Notes: a model not told the origin generated them from the sequence alone. A DNA stretch of 64,000 bases from Pseudomonas putida (GCA_041879295.1 CP047152.1:4283501-4347500), one strand, 5' to 3'; counted from the stretch's first letter, positions 16,589-26,028 are shown. Made by a program: numbers and translations.

Positions 16589-18082
16589 CTATTTCTTGTG
16601 CTTGGCAAACGCCTCTTCCAGCGCCTGGTTGATGGTGCGCAACACCTTCACCCGCGCCCAGCGCTTGTCATTGGCCTCCACCAGCGCCCACGGGGCAATC
16701 TCGCTGCTGGTACGGTCGACCATGTCGCCCACAGCCTGGGTGTACTCGCCCCACTTGTCGCGGTTGCGCCAGTCATCCTCGGTGATCTTGTAGCGTTTGA
16801 ACGGAATCTGCTCTCGCTCTTCGAAGCGCTCCAGTTGGGTCTGCTGGTCGATCGCCAGCCAGAACTTGACCAGCACAACGCCGGCATTCACCAACTGCTC
16901 TTCAAAGTCGTTGATCTCGCTGTAGGCACGCATCCAGTCAGCCGGGCTGCAGAAGCCTTCCACCCGCTCCACCAGCACCCGGCCATACCAGGAGCGGTCG
17001 AAGATGGTGAACTTGCCCCGTGCCGGGATGTGCCGCCAGAACCGCCACAGGTACGGCTGGGCGCGCTCTTCTTCGGTGGGTGCGGCAATCGGCACGATGC
17101 GGTACTGACGTGGGTCCAGCGCCGCCGCCACGCGTCGGATGGCGCCCCCCTTGCCGGCCGCGTCGTTGCCCTCGAACACCGCCACCAGCGCGTGCCGGCG
17201 CATGCGCTTGTCACGCAGCAGACCGGCCAGACGGGCCTGTTCGGTGATCAACTGTTCCTGATAGTCGGCCTTGTCCAGGCGCAACGTCATGTCCAGGGCG
17301 CCAAGCAGGCTGCGGTCGTCGATGCTATGGCTCAGCGGGGCCACGTTGCCCTGGTGCTTGCCCTTGGGATTATTGGCCAGCGCGGCTTGCAGGCTTTCCA
17401 GCAGAATACGCCCCACCGCCAGGCTGCGGTAATTCGGGTCTACCCCTTCGATGATGTGCCATGGTGCATAGTCGCGGCTGGTGCGGCGCAGCACGCGCTC
17501 ACCAAAGCGCACGAAGCGGTCGTACGTTTGCGACTGCTGCCAATCCAGCGGGCTGATCTTCCAGCTGTGCAGCGGGTCGTCCTTGAGCGATTTCAGCCGT
17601 GCCTTCATCTGCTTCTTGGACAGGTGGAACCAGAACTTGATGATCAGCGCACCCTCATCGCAAAGCATCTCCTCCAGGCGTTCGGCACCGGTAATGGCCT
17701 GATCGAGCACGGCATCCTTGAACACCCCGTGCACCCGCCCCTGCAGCATCTGGCTGTACCAGTTGCCAAAGAACACCCCCATCCGCCCCTTGGGTGGCAA
17801 GGCCCGCCAGTAGCGCCAGGCGGGCGGGCGGGCCAGCTCTTCGTCGGTCTGCTGGTCGAAGGTGAGCACATCGATCATGCGCGGGTCCATCCACTCGTTG
17901 AGCAGCTTTACCGTCTCGCCCTTGCCGGCGCCTTCGATGCCGTTGATCAGCACGATCACCGGAAACCGCGCCTGCTGCTTGAGTTCGTACTGGGCTTCGA
18001 GCAGGGCCTCGCGTAAAGCGGGTACCTCGGCGTCGTAAGCCTCCTTGTCGATGCTGTGGCCGATTTCGGCAGATTCGAACAT
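16589..18082 (-). CDS. pap: Polyphosphate:AMP phosphotransferase (two-domain PPK2, class II)
   Basis: A 497-residue protein made of two PPK2 domains. The first (about 20-255) has Walker A GIEGAGKGE and a lid region. The second (about 270-490) has Walker A FEGNDAAGKGGAIRR and Walker B FDRSWYGRVLVERVEGF. Fused two-domain PPK2 proteins of this length, such as the P. aeruginosa enzyme, phosphorylate AMP to ADP with polyphosphate. Only the second domain keeps the full canonical GNDAAGKGG motif, so catalysis probably rests there. Cytoplasmic. A role in nucleotide energy supply under phosphate or energy stress is inferred. Confidence 0.93.
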   Translation of the reverse strand: MFESAEIGHSIDKEAYDAEVPALREALLEAQYELKQQARFPVIVLINGIEGAGKGETVKLLNEWMDPRMIDVLTFDQQTDEELARPPAWRYWRALPPKGRMGVFFGNWYSQMLQGRVHGVFKDAVLDQAITGAERLEEMLCDEGALIIKFWFHLSKKQMKARLKSLKDDPLHSWKISPLDWQQSQTYDRFVRFGERVLRRTSRDYAPWHIIEGVDPNYRSLAVGRILLESLQAALANNPKGKHQGNVAPLSHSIDDRSLLGALDMTLRLDKADYQEQLITEQARLAGLLRDKRMRRHALVAVFEGNDAAGKGGAIRRVAAALDPRQYRIVPIAAPTEEERAQPYLWRFWRHIPARGKFTIFDRSWYGRVLVERVEGFCSPADWMRAYSEINDFEEQLVNAGVVLVKFWLAIDQQTQLERFEEREQIPFKRYKITEDDWRNRDKWGEYTQAVGDMVDRTSSEIAPWALVEANDKRWARVKVLRTINQALEEAFAKHKK

Positions 18083-18137
18083 GCACTGGCTCCTTCAATG
18101 GATAAGCAAGACTAGCGGATTTCATTTCTGCCTGTAC

Positions 18138-18172
18138 GGGCCTCTTCACGAATGAACGCGCTCCCACAGCTC
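18138..18172. repeat. Degenerate REP
   Basis: CCTGTACGGGCCTCTTCACG followed by AATGAACGCGCTCCCACAG. It keeps both outer parts of a REP, but the central palindrome is decayed. It lies between the divergent pap and mnmC genes. Confidence 0.6.
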
Positions 18173-18218
18173 ATCCGGATGGCATAAAATCCCGCCATCC
18201 GCTGCAACCGAGCCCACC

Positions 18219-20183
18219 ATGCCCACCCTCCTCCAGCACGCCCAGATCGACTGGGACGACCAGGGCCGCCCCCATTCGCGGCACTATGACGACGTCTATT
18301 TCGCAGTCAACGAAGGCATCGAAGAAACCAAGCACGTGTTCCTCGGCCAGACCCGCCTGGCCGAGCGATTTGCCAACCTGGCGCCGCATGCCTGCACGGT
18401 GATCGGCGAAACCGGCTTTGGCACCGGCATGAATTTTTTCTGCGCCTGGCAGCTGTTTGACCAGCACGCACACAGCGACGCGCGCCTGCACTTCGTCAGC
18501 GTCGAGAAGTACCCACTCGCCCACGCCGACATGGCCCGCGCAGTAAGCCTGTGGCCTGAACTGGCCGCCTATACGGGGCCGCTGCTGGAGCAGTACGTGG
18601 CGGTGCACCCGGGCTTTCAGCAGTTCACCTTCGCCGATGGCAGGGTCACCCTGACCCTGTTGATAGGCGATGTGCTGGAACAGCTGCCGCAGCTCGATGC
18701 GCAGATCGATGTGTGGTTCCTCGACGGCTTCGCCCCCGCCAAGAACCCCGACATGTGGACCCCGGCGCTGTTTGCGCAACTGGCGCGGCTATCGCATCCG
18801 GGCACGGTGCTGGGCACCTTCACCACCACCGGCTGGGTACGCCGCAGCCTGGTCGAAGCTGGCTTCGCCATGAAGAAGGTGCCAGGCATCGGCAAGAAGT
18901 GGGAGGTGATGAGCGGCGCCTACGTCGGCCCCCTGCCCGGCTCATGCGCGCCCTGGTACGCGCGCCCCGCTGTTGCGCAGGGGCCGCGCGAGGCGCTGGT
19001 GATCGGTGCCGGACTTGCCGGCAGCAGCAGCGCCGCCAGCCTGGCCCGGCGTGGCTGGCAGGTAACCGTGCTGGAGCGCCACGAAGCCCCGGCCCAGGAA
19101 GCTTCGGGCAACCCGCAAGGGGTGCTGTACCTCAAGCTGTCCGCCCATGGCACCGCACTGTCGCAGATGATCCTGTCCGGGTTCGGCTACACCCGGCGCC
19201 AGCTGCAGCGGTTGCAGCGTGGCCGTGACTGGGATGCCTGCGGGGTGCTGCAACTGGCCTTCGACAGCAAGGAGGCCGAACGCCAGGGCAAGCTGGCTGT
19301 CGCCTTCGACCACGGCTTGCTGCACTGCCTGGCGCGCGCCGAGGCCGAAGCCATCGCCGGCGTGGCGTTGCCTGGCGGCGGGTTGTTCTACCCCGAAGGT
19401 GGCTGGGTGCACCCGCCGGCGCTGTGCCAGCAGCAGTTGCAGCACCCCGGTATTCACCTGGTGGCCCACCAGGAAGTGCTCGAACTGCGCAAAGTGGGTG
19501 AACGGTGGCAGGCCTGGGCTGGCGACCAACTATTAGCCAGCGCTCCAGTGGTGGTCCTGGCCGGCGCGGCCGATGTGCGGCGCTTCGAACCTTGCGCGCA
19601 GTTACCACTCAAGCGCATTCGTGGGCAGATCACCCGCTTGCCGGCCACCGCCAGCAGCCAGGCGCTACGCACCGTGGTGTGCGCGGAGGGCTATGTGGCA
19701 CCGCCGCGCGAGGGTGAACATACACTGGGGGCAAGTTTTGACTTCCACAGTGAAGACCTTGCGCCGACGGTGGCCGAGCACCGGGGCAACCTGGCGTTGC
19801 TGGATGAGATTTCTACTGACCTGGCCCGGCGCCTGGGCGTGGCCGAGCTGAACCCCGAGCAACTGCAAGGGCGCGCGGCGTTCCGTTGTACCAGCCCGGA
19901 TTATTTGCCGATTGTCGGGCCGATGGCTGACGCGCAGGCGTTTGCCGAAACTTATGCCGTGTTGGGGCGTGATGCCCGACAGGTGCCGGATGTGGCCTGC
20001 CCTTGGCTGGAGGGGTTGTATGTGAACAGCGGGCATGGGTCGCGCGGGTTGATCACGGCACCTTTGAGCGGGGAACTGGTGGCCGCCTGGGTGTGCGGCG
20101 AGCCGTTGCCGTTGCCGCGTGAGGTGGCGCAGGCGTGTCATCCGAACCGGTTTGCCTTGCGCAGGCTGATCCGGGGGAAGTGA
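18219..20183 (+). CDS. mnmC: Bifunctional tRNA mnm5s2U34 synthesis protein MnmC
   Basis: A 654-residue fusion. The N-terminal MnmC2 methyltransferase (about 1-240) shows GETGFGTGMNFFCAW, DVWFLDGFAPAKNPDMW and a C-terminal KKWEVMSG. The C-terminal MnmC1 FAD oxidase (about 260-650) starts with ALVIGAGLAGSSSAASLARR and contains ASGNPQGVLY and YVNSGHGSRGL. It converts cmnm5U34 to nm5U34 and then methylates it to mnm5U34 in tRNAs. Both halves are complete. Nothing in the context suggests other than a housekeeping role. Confidence 0.95.
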   Translation: MPTLLQHAQIDWDDQGRPHSRHYDDVYFAVNEGIEETKHVFLGQTRLAERFANLAPHACTVIGETGFGTGMNFFCAWQLFDQHAHSDARLHFVSVEKYPLAHADMARAVSLWPELAAYTGPLLEQYVAVHPGFQQFTFADGRVTLTLLIGDVLEQLPQLDAQIDVWFLDGFAPAKNPDMWTPALFAQLARLSHPGTVLGTFTTTGWVRRSLVEAGFAMKKVPGIGKKWEVMSGAYVGPLPGSCAPWYARPAVAQGPREALVIGAGLAGSSSAASLARRGWQVTVLERHEAPAQEASGNPQGVLYLKLSAHGTALSQMILSGFGYTRRQLQRLQRGRDWDACGVLQLAFDSKEAERQGKLAVAFDHGLLHCLARAEAEAIAGVALPGGGLFYPEGGWVHPPALCQQQLQHPGIHLVAHQEVLELRKVGERWQAWAGDQLLASAPVVVLAGAADVRRFEPCAQLPLKRIRGQITRLPATASSQALRTVVCAEGYVAPPREGEHTLGASFDFHSEDLAPTVAEHRGNLALLDEISTDLARRLGVAELNPEQLQGRAAFRCTSPDYLPIVGPMADAQAFAETYAVLGRDARQVPDVACPWLEGLYVNSGHGSRGLITAPLSGELVAAWVCGEPLPLPREVAQACHPNRFALRRLIRGK

Positions 20184-20225
20184 TTGCTTCGGGCGCATGG
20201 CGTTGAATTTATTGCGCCGGTGAGA

Positions 20226-20444
20226 TCGAGCGCCGCCCGCGCGGCGCATCGCGAGCTGCGCTCGCTCCTACGTTTGTTTCGGGCCAATTATTCCTGGGGG
20301 ATTTGCGCGCGAACGCTTTGGTGTATGACCCTGTATTGCGTCGTACGAGCAAGGCGGTCGCGCGCGCCTGTTACAGGCGTTACTGGCCCGAAACAAACGT
20401 AGGAGCGAGCGCAGCTCGCGATGCGCTGCGCACGCGGCGCTCGA
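20226..20444. repeat. Long palindromic repeat unit
   Basis: Left arm TCGAGCGCCGCCCGCGCGGC onward to GGGCCA (20226-20286); right arm TGGCCCGAAACAAACG onward to GGCGCTCGA (20384-20444). The arms are about 60 bp and nearly complementary. The 97-bp centre carries GCGCGCGAACGCTTTGG and CGGTCGCGCGCGCC, related to the centre of the 1-825 array. It lies between the mnmC 3' end and the asnO promoter region. Confidence 0.85.
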
Positions 20445-20450
20445 TTTCTG

Positions 20451-20597
20451 CAATACTGCGAGATCCCAGGCAATAACCTGCCACCTCAACCTTATATAAC
20501 AAACTGTTCTAAAACTCTAAAAAAGCAAACAGGTCAGTTCATTAAGGTGCCCTAATCCGGGGCATCACCTCCCCAACGGAAAAACCGGTAAGGACTT
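20451..20597 (+). promoter_or_regulatory. AT-rich leader/promoter region of the NAGGN operon
   Basis: After the repeat the composition drops to AT-rich (TTATATAACAAACTG near 20493, ACTCTAAAAAAGCAAAC near 20514) before AAGGACTT-ATG. This is the only plausible promoter region for the three NAGGN genes. A clear sigma-70 pair was not identified. Osmotic induction is expected from the pathway but no specific site is recognised. Confidence 0.5.
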
Positions 20598-22385
20598 ATG
20601 TGCGGATTAGCAGGAGAATTACGTTTCACCCCCATCGACCAAGCCCCTCGCCCAGCCGACCTGGCTGCGGTAGAGCGCATTACCCATCACCTGGCCCCGC
20701 GTGGCCCGGATGCCTGGGGCTTCCATAGCCAAGGCCCGATCGCCCTGGGCCACCGGCGGCTGAAAATCATGGACCTGTCCGACGGCTCGGCGCAGCCGAT
20801 GGTCGACAACACCCTGGGCCTGTCATTGGCCTTCAACGGCGCCATCTACAACTTCCCCGAACTGCGCGAGGAACTGCAGGCGCTGGGCTACAGCTTCTGG
20901 TCCGACGGCGACACCGAGGTGCTGCTCAAGGGCTACCACGCCTGGGGCGCTGCCCTGCTGCCCAAGCTCAACGGCATGTTTGCCCTGGCCATCTGGGAGC
21001 GCGACAACCAGCGCCTGTTCCTGGCCCGCGACCGCCTCGGCGTCAAACCTCTGTACCTGTCGCGCAACGGCGAGCGCCTGCGCTTTGCCTCGACCCTGCC
21101 GGCACTGCTCAAGGGCGGTGACATCGACCCGATGCTCGACCCCGTGGCACTCAACCACTACCTGAATTTCCACGCCGTGGTACCGGCACCGCGCACCCTG
21201 CTGGCCAACGTGCAGAAACTGGAGCCTGGCACCTGGATGCGCATCGACCGGCATGGCGAAGTGGAGCGCCAGGTCTGGTGGCAACTGCACTACGGCCCCC
21301 ACCCCGACGAGCGTGAGCTGGACCTGGAAGGCTGGACCACCCGCGTGCTTGACGCCACCCGGGACGCCGTAGCCATCCGCCAGCGGGCTGCTGTGGATGT
21401 TGGCGTATTGCTGTCCGGTGGGGTCGACTCCAGCCTGCTGGTGGGCCTGTTGCGCGAAGTGGGGGTGGAAGACCTGTCGACCTTCTCCATCGGCTTCGAG
21501 GATGCCGGCGGCGAGCGCGGCGACGAGTTCCAGTACTCCGACCTGATCGCCAGGCACTACGGCACCCGCCACCACCAACTGCGCATTGCCGAACACGAGA
21601 TCATCGACCAGTTGCCGGCCGCGTTTCGCGCCATGAGCGAGCCGATGGTCAGCCACGACTGCATCGCGTTCTACCTGCTGTCGCGGGAAGTGGCCAAGCA
21701 CTGCAAGGGCGTACAGAGCGGCCAGGGTGCCGATGAGCTGTTCGCCGGTTACCACTGGTACCCGCAGGTGGACGGCGCCGACGACGCCTATGCTGCTTAC
21801 CGAGATGCGTTCTTCGACCGCAGCCACGCCGAATACCGCGACACCGTGCAGGCCCCCTGGCTGCTGGAAACCGACGCCGCCGGCGACTTCGTACGCGAAC
21901 ACTTCGCCCGCCCCGGCGCACCGGCTGCGGTGGACAAGGCGCTGCGCCTGGACAGCACCGTGATGCTGGTCGACGACCCGGTCAAACGGGTGGACAACAT
22001 GACCATGGCCTGGGGCCTGGAGGCGCGCACGCCGTTCCTCGATTACCGCCTGGTGGAACTGTCGGCACGCATTCCCGCACGCTTCAAGCTGCCCGATGGC
22101 GGCAAGCAGGTGCTCAAGCAGGCGGCGCGACGGGTGATCCCGCATGAGGTGATCGACCGCAAGAAGGGTTACTTCCCGGTACCGGGCCTGAAGCATCTGG
22201 AAGGTGCCACCCTGGGCTGGGTACGCGAGCTGTTGACCGACCCCAGCCAAGACAGAGGGTTGTTCAACCCGGCCATGATCGACCGCCTGCTAAGCAACCC
22301 GCACGGCCAACTGACGCCATTGCGCGGTTCCAAGCTATGGCAACTGGCGGCGCTTAACCTGTGGTTGAGCGAACAAGGAATCTGA
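20598..22385 (+). CDS. asnO: N-acetylglutaminylglutamine amidotransferase (asparagine-synthase family)
   Basis: A 595-residue AsnB-type enzyme. The N-terminal glutaminase starts Met-Cys-Gly, with Cys2 as nucleophile after Met removal, and shows HRRLKIMD, AFNGAIYN and DGDTEVLLKGY. The synthetase domain has the PP-loop LLSGGVDSSLL near residue 272 and SGQGADELFAGYHWYP near 374. It converts N-acetylglutaminylglutamine to the amide NAGGN, a dipeptide compatible solute. Identity rests on the diagnostic trio with the next two genes. AAGGA lies 6 nt before the ATG; 3 bp separate it from the ngs-like gene. Confidence 0.92.
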   Translation: MCGLAGELRFTPIDQAPRPADLAAVERITHHLAPRGPDAWGFHSQGPIALGHRRLKIMDLSDGSAQPMVDNTLGLSLAFNGAIYNFPELREELQALGYSFWSDGDTEVLLKGYHAWGAALLPKLNGMFALAIWERDNQRLFLARDRLGVKPLYLSRNGERLRFASTLPALLKGGDIDPMLDPVALNHYLNFHAVVPAPRTLLANVQKLEPGTWMRIDRHGEVERQVWWQLHYGPHPDERELDLEGWTTRVLDATRDAVAIRQRAAVDVGVLLSGGVDSSLLVGLLREVGVEDLSTFSIGFEDAGGERGDEFQYSDLIARHYGTRHHQLRIAEHEIIDQLPAAFRAMSEPMVSHDCIAFYLLSREVAKHCKGVQSGQGADELFAGYHWYPQVDGADDAYAAYRDAFFDRSHAEYRDTVQAPWLLETDAAGDFVREHFARPGAPAAVDKALRLDSTVMLVDDPVKRVDNMTMAWGLEARTPFLDYRLVELSARIPARFKLPDGGKQVLKQAARRVIPHEVIDRKKGYFPVPGLKHLEGATLGWVRELLTDPSQDRGLFNPAMIDRLLSNPHGQLTPLRGSKLWQLAALNLWLSEQGI

Positions 22386-22388
22386 CCG

Positions 22389-24134
22389 ATGAAAGCCCAT
22401 GAAATCGCTTATGGTCAGCGCCTGCTGCGCGGCCAGGCGCCGTCCTATGAGCGCCTGCAAGCGCGCTTGGCCGGTGACGGCAGCCAGCCCCATGACCAAC
22501 CGCGTGCCGTGCACTGCGGCTGGGGCCGGCTGCTGATAGGCCACACCTACCCCGACCCGGTTTCCCTGGCCGAGGACTTGCTCGACGAGCACCCGGGCGA
22601 ACGCGACATCGCCCTGTACGTGGCCGCACCGCAGCAGGTGCTGGCCCAGGCCCCACAGCAGCTGTTCCTCGATCCGTCCGACACCCTGCGCCTATGGTTC
22701 ACCGACTACCGCCCGGCGCAGCGAGTATTTCGCGGCTTCCGCGTGCGCCGGGCACAGAACCCCGCCGACTGGCAGGCAATCAACACCCTGTACCAGGCCC
22801 GCGGGATGCTCCCCGTCGACGCCGAGCTGCTTACCCCCCGGCACTTGGGTGGCCCGGTGTACTGGCTGGCAGAGGACGAAGACAGCGGCTCGGTGATCGG
22901 CAGCGTCATGGGCCTGAACCACACCAAAGCGTTCGATGACCCCGAGCATGGCAGCAGCCTGTGGTGCCTGGCGGTGGACCCACACTGCACCCGCCCGGGC
23001 GTGGGCGAGGTGCTGGTGCGCCACCTGATCGAACACTTCATGAGCCGTGGCCTGGCTTACCTGGACCTGTCGGTGCTGCACGACAACCGCCAGGCCAAGC
23101 GCCTTTACCAGAAACTGGGTTTTCGCAACCTGCCCACCTTCGCCGTCAAGCGCAAGAACGGTATCAACGAGCAGTTGTTCCTCGGGCCTGGCCCGCAAGC
23201 CGACCTCAACCCCTATGCACGCATCATCGTCGACGAGGCGCTACGCCGCGGCATTGAAGTGCAGGTGGATGACGCCGCTGGCGGCCTGTTCACCCTGAGC
23301 CTGGGCGGGCGACGCATTCGCTGTCGGGAATCGCTCAGCGACCTGACCAGTGCCGTGACCATGACCCTGTGCCAGGACAAACGCCTGACCCAGCACGCGC
23401 TGCACAACGCTGGGCTGCAGGTGCCAGCGCAACAGCTGGCTGGCAATGCCGATGACAACCTGGCGTTTCTCGACGAGCATGGCGCGGTGGTGGTCAAGCC
23501 GGTCGATGGCGAACAAGGCCAGGGCGTGGCGGTGAACCTGACCTGCATCGACGACATCACCCGTGCCGTGGCGCACGCCCGCCAGTTCGACAGCCGCGTG
23601 CTGCTGGAAAGCTTCCACGCCGGGTTCGACCTGCGCATCGTGGTGATCGGCTACGAGGTGGTGGCCGCCGCCATCCGTCACCCGGCGCAGGTGCTGGGCG
23701 ATGGCAAACACAGCGTGCGCCAGTTGATCGAAGCCCAGAGCCGTCGCCGCCAGGCCGCCACCGGTGGCGAAAGCCGCATTCCGCTGGACGACGAAACCGA
23801 GCGCACCTTGCGCGCAGCGGGCGTTGGTTATGACGACGTGTTGCCGGCCGGCCAGCGTCTGGCCGTGCGGCGTACGGCCAACCTGCACACCGGCGGCACC
23901 CTGGAGGACGTCACCGAACGCCTGCACCCGGTGCTGGCCGATGCTGCCGTGCGCGCGGCACGGGCACTGGAAATTCCGGTGGTGGGGCTGGACTTCATGG
24001 TGCGTGATGCCGGGCAGCCGGAGTACGTGATCATCGAGGCCAACGAACGTGCTGGCCTGGCCAACCATGAACCGCAGCCCACGGCCGAGCGTTTTATCGA
24101 CCTGCTGTTTCCCCATAGCCGGCCTTTGGCGTAA
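22389..24134 (+). CDS. ngs: N-acetylglutaminylglutamine synthetase (GNAT/ATP-grasp fusion)
   Basis: A 581-residue protein. Residues about 110-260 form a GNAT acetyltransferase (SVIGSVMGLNHTKAF, LAVDPHCTRPGVGEVLVRHL, LHDNRQAKRLYQKLGF). Residues about 280-575 form an ATP-grasp ligase (GAVVVKPVDGEQGQGVAVNL, VLLESFHAGFDLRIVVIG, EIPVVGLDFMV, YVIIEANERAGLANHEPQP). The fusion explains N-acetylation and Gln-Gln ligation in one polypeptide. The start is 3 bp after the asnO stop. A REP array separates it from the M42 gene. Confidence 0.92.
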   Translation: MKAHEIAYGQRLLRGQAPSYERLQARLAGDGSQPHDQPRAVHCGWGRLLIGHTYPDPVSLAEDLLDEHPGERDIALYVAAPQQVLAQAPQQLFLDPSDTLRLWFTDYRPAQRVFRGFRVRRAQNPADWQAINTLYQARGMLPVDAELLTPRHLGGPVYWLAEDEDSGSVIGSVMGLNHTKAFDDPEHGSSLWCLAVDPHCTRPGVGEVLVRHLIEHFMSRGLAYLDLSVLHDNRQAKRLYQKLGFRNLPTFAVKRKNGINEQLFLGPGPQADLNPYARIIVDEALRRGIEVQVDDAAGGLFTLSLGGRRIRCRESLSDLTSAVTMTLCQDKRLTQHALHNAGLQVPAQQLAGNADDNLAFLDEHGAVVVKPVDGEQGQGVAVNLTCIDDITRAVAHARQFDSRVLLESFHAGFDLRIVVIGYEVVAAAIRHPAQVLGDGKHSVRQLIEAQSRRRQAATGGESRIPLDDETERTLRAAGVGYDDVLPAGQRLAVRRTANLHTGGTLEDVTERLHPVLADAAVRAARALEIPVVGLDFMVRDAGQPEYVIIEANERAGLANHEPQPTAERFIDLLFPHSRPLA

Positions 24135-24138
24135 ACCC

Positions 24139-24322
24139 GTGCCGGCCTCTTCGCGGGCAAGCCCGCTCCCACAGGGATATCACCGCCCTTGAAGGTTGCG
24201 TTGTACCTGTAGGAGCAGATTTCCCGCGAAGGCAGCGTTGTACCTGTAGGAGCGGGCTTGCCCGCGAAGTCAGCGCTGTACCTGTAGGAGCGGGCTTGCC
24301 CGCGAAGAGGCCAGCACAGGAG
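24139..24322. repeat. REP cluster with three tandem direct units inside the NAGGN operon
   Basis: One REP (GCCTCTTCGCGGGCAAGCCC near 24145) is followed by three direct units beginning TACCTGTAGGAGC at 24204, 24241 and 24279, spaced 37-38 bp. The first unit has drifted (GCAGATTTCCCGCG). The cluster occupies the 204-bp gap between the synthetase and M42 peptidase genes and could stabilise or separate parts of the transcript. Confidence 0.88.
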
Positions 24323-24338
24323 TAAAGGAGTCCCCAAC

Positions 24339-25523
24339 ATGTCCGAGCGACACCCCGAACCCGATCTCGACTACCTCAAACGCGTGCTGCTGGAAATGCT
24401 CGCCATCCCCAGCCCCACCGGTTTCACCGACACCATCGTGCGCTACGTGGCCGAACGCCTTGACGAACTGGGCATCCCCTTCGAGCTGACCCGCCGCGGC
24501 ACCATTCGTGCAACCCTCAAAGGTCGGCAGGCCACCCCCGATCGCGCCGTCTCTGCCCACCTGGATACCATCGGCGCCAGCGTGCGCCAGTTGCAGGACA
24601 ATGGCCGCCTGGCCCTGGCGCCGGTCGGTTGCTGGTCCAGCCGTTTTGCCGAAGGCAGCCGGGTTAGCGTGTTCACCGATACCGGGGTATTCCGTGGCAG
24701 CGTGCTGCCGCTGATGGCCAGCGGGCATGCCTTCAACACGGCCATCGACCAGATGCCGATCAGCTGGGACCACGTGGAAGTGCGCCTGGATGCCTACTGC
24801 GCCACACGCGCCGACTGTGAGGCACTGGGCGTGAGCATTGGTGATTTCGTGGCCTTCGACCCCTTGCCCGAGTTCACCGAAAGCGGCCACATCAGCGCCC
24901 GTCACCTGGACGACAAGGCTGGCGTAGCCGCATTGCTGGCGGCATTGAAGGCCGTGGTGGAAAGCGGCCGCCAGCCGCTGATCGACTGCCACCCGCTGTT
25001 CACCATCACCGAGGAGACCGGCTCGGGTGCAGCCGGCGCCCTGCCCTGGGACGTCAGCGAGTTCGTCGGCATCGACATTGCCCCGGTGGCGCCTGGGCAG
25101 GCGTCCAGCGAGCATGCGGTCAGTGTGGCCATGCAGGACTCGTCGGGACCTTACGACTACCACCTGTCCCGGCACCTGCTGAAACTGGCCGGCGACCACG
25201 ACTTGCCGGTGCGGCGCGACCTGTTCCGCTATTACTTCAGCGATGCCCATTCGGCGGTGACGGCCGGGCACGATATCCGTACCGCGCTGGTGGCCTTTGG
25301 TTGCGATGCCACCCATGGTTACGAGCGCACCCATATCGACAGCCTGGCAGCACTGAGCCGGCTGTTATCAGCCTACCTGCTGAGCCCGCCCGTGTTTGCC
25401 AGCGACTCGCAGCCGGCCAATGCATCGCTCGAGCGCTTCAGCCACCAGCTGGAACATGATGCGCAGATGGAAAGCGACACGCGGGTACCGGCGGTGGACA
25501 GCCTGGTCGGAAACAAAGGCTAA
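24339..25523 (+). CDS. M42-family peptidase of the NAGGN osmolyte system
   Basis: A 394-residue M42 dinuclear metallopeptidase. Probable ligands are His in SAHLDTIGAS (near 74), Asp in RHLDDKAGVAALLAAL, the Glu pair in TITEETGSGAAGA, Asp in VGIDIAPV and His in CDATHGYERTH. This family is the third member of the conserved NAGGN trio; a role in turnover of the dipeptide is the common inference, not proven. Cytoplasmic. AAAGGAG lies 9 nt before ATG 24339, immediately after the REP cluster. Confidence 0.9.
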   Translation: MSERHPEPDLDYLKRVLLEMLAIPSPTGFTDTIVRYVAERLDELGIPFELTRRGTIRATLKGRQATPDRAVSAHLDTIGASVRQLQDNGRLALAPVGCWSSRFAEGSRVSVFTDTGVFRGSVLPLMASGHAFNTAIDQMPISWDHVEVRLDAYCATRADCEALGVSIGDFVAFDPLPEFTESGHISARHLDDKAGVAALLAALKAVVESGRQPLIDCHPLFTITEETGSGAAGALPWDVSEFVGIDIAPVAPGQASSEHAVSVAMQDSSGPYDYHLSRHLLKLAGDHDLPVRRDLFRYYFSDAHSAVTAGHDIRTALVAFGCDATHGYERTHIDSLAALSRLLSAYLLSPPVFASDSQPANASLERFSHQLEHDAQMESDTRVPAVDSLVGNKG

Positions 25524-25606
25524 ACGCCCATGGGGCTGCAAAGCGGCCCCAACACCTCGAATGTTTCGCGTAGCATGCTCATACCCACTTCAGACACCAC
25601 CCGACC

Positions 25607-25834
25607 ATGCTGATCCCCTACGACCAACTGCAAGCCGAAACCCTGACCCGCCTGATCGAGGACTTCGTTACCCGCGACGGCACTGACAACGGCGACGATA
25701 CCCCGCTGGAAACCCGCGTGCTGCGAGTACGCCAGGCGTTGGCCAAAGGCCAGGCTTTCATCCTTTTCGACCTGGAAAGCCAGCAGTGCCAGTTGCTGGC
25801 CAAGCATGATGTGCCCCGCGAACTGCTCGAATAG
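25607..25834 (+). CDS. yheU: YheU-family (UPF0270) small protein
   Basis: A 75-residue acidic protein matching the YheU family: MLIPYDQLQAETLTRLIEDF at the start, VTRDGTDNGDD, LETRVLRVRQALAKGQA. The function is unknown. It ends 14 bp before the convergent rsmI stop. Confidence 0.88.
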   Translation: MLIPYDQLQAETLTRLIEDFVTRDGTDNGDDTPLETRVLRVRQALAKGQAFILFDLESQQCQLLAKHDVPRELLE

Positions 25835-25848
25835 CAGGTCTGGCCTGT

Positions 25849-26028
25849 TCAGGCCTTGTTCTGCTTGGACGCCTTGATGCGCTTGTAAACTTCGGCTCGA
25901 TGCACCGGCACCTCACGCGGGGCATCCACACCAAAGCGCACCACGCCGTCCCGGGTCTCCACCACCATGATCCGGATATCATCGCCAATCATGATGACCT
26001 CCCCCACTTCACGCCCTATTACCAGCAT
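25849..26028 (-). CDS. rsmI: CsrA/RsmA-family RNA-binding regulator (RsmI type)
   Basis: A 59-residue CsrA homologue: MLVIGREVGEVIMIGDDIRI, then GVVRFGVDAPREVPVHRAEV with the RNA-contacting Arg of the VHR motif. The N-terminus is LVIGREVGE instead of LILTRRVGE of classical RsmA, marking a divergent paralogue. By position next to the NAGGN and actP genes it matches rsmI of P. putida, one of three Rsm proteins that bind GGA motifs in mRNAs and the RsmX/Y/Z sRNAs. ATG 26028 has GAGGA 10 nt upstream; the frame opens six codons earlier. Confidence 0.88.
   Translation of the reverse strand: MLVIGREVGEVIMIGDDIRIMVVETRDGVVRFGVDAPREVPVHRAEVYKRIKASKQNKA

Noticed and set aside
24204..24320. CRISPR-like array
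   Set aside because: The direct units are REP sequences with no unique spacers of constant length and no cas genes.
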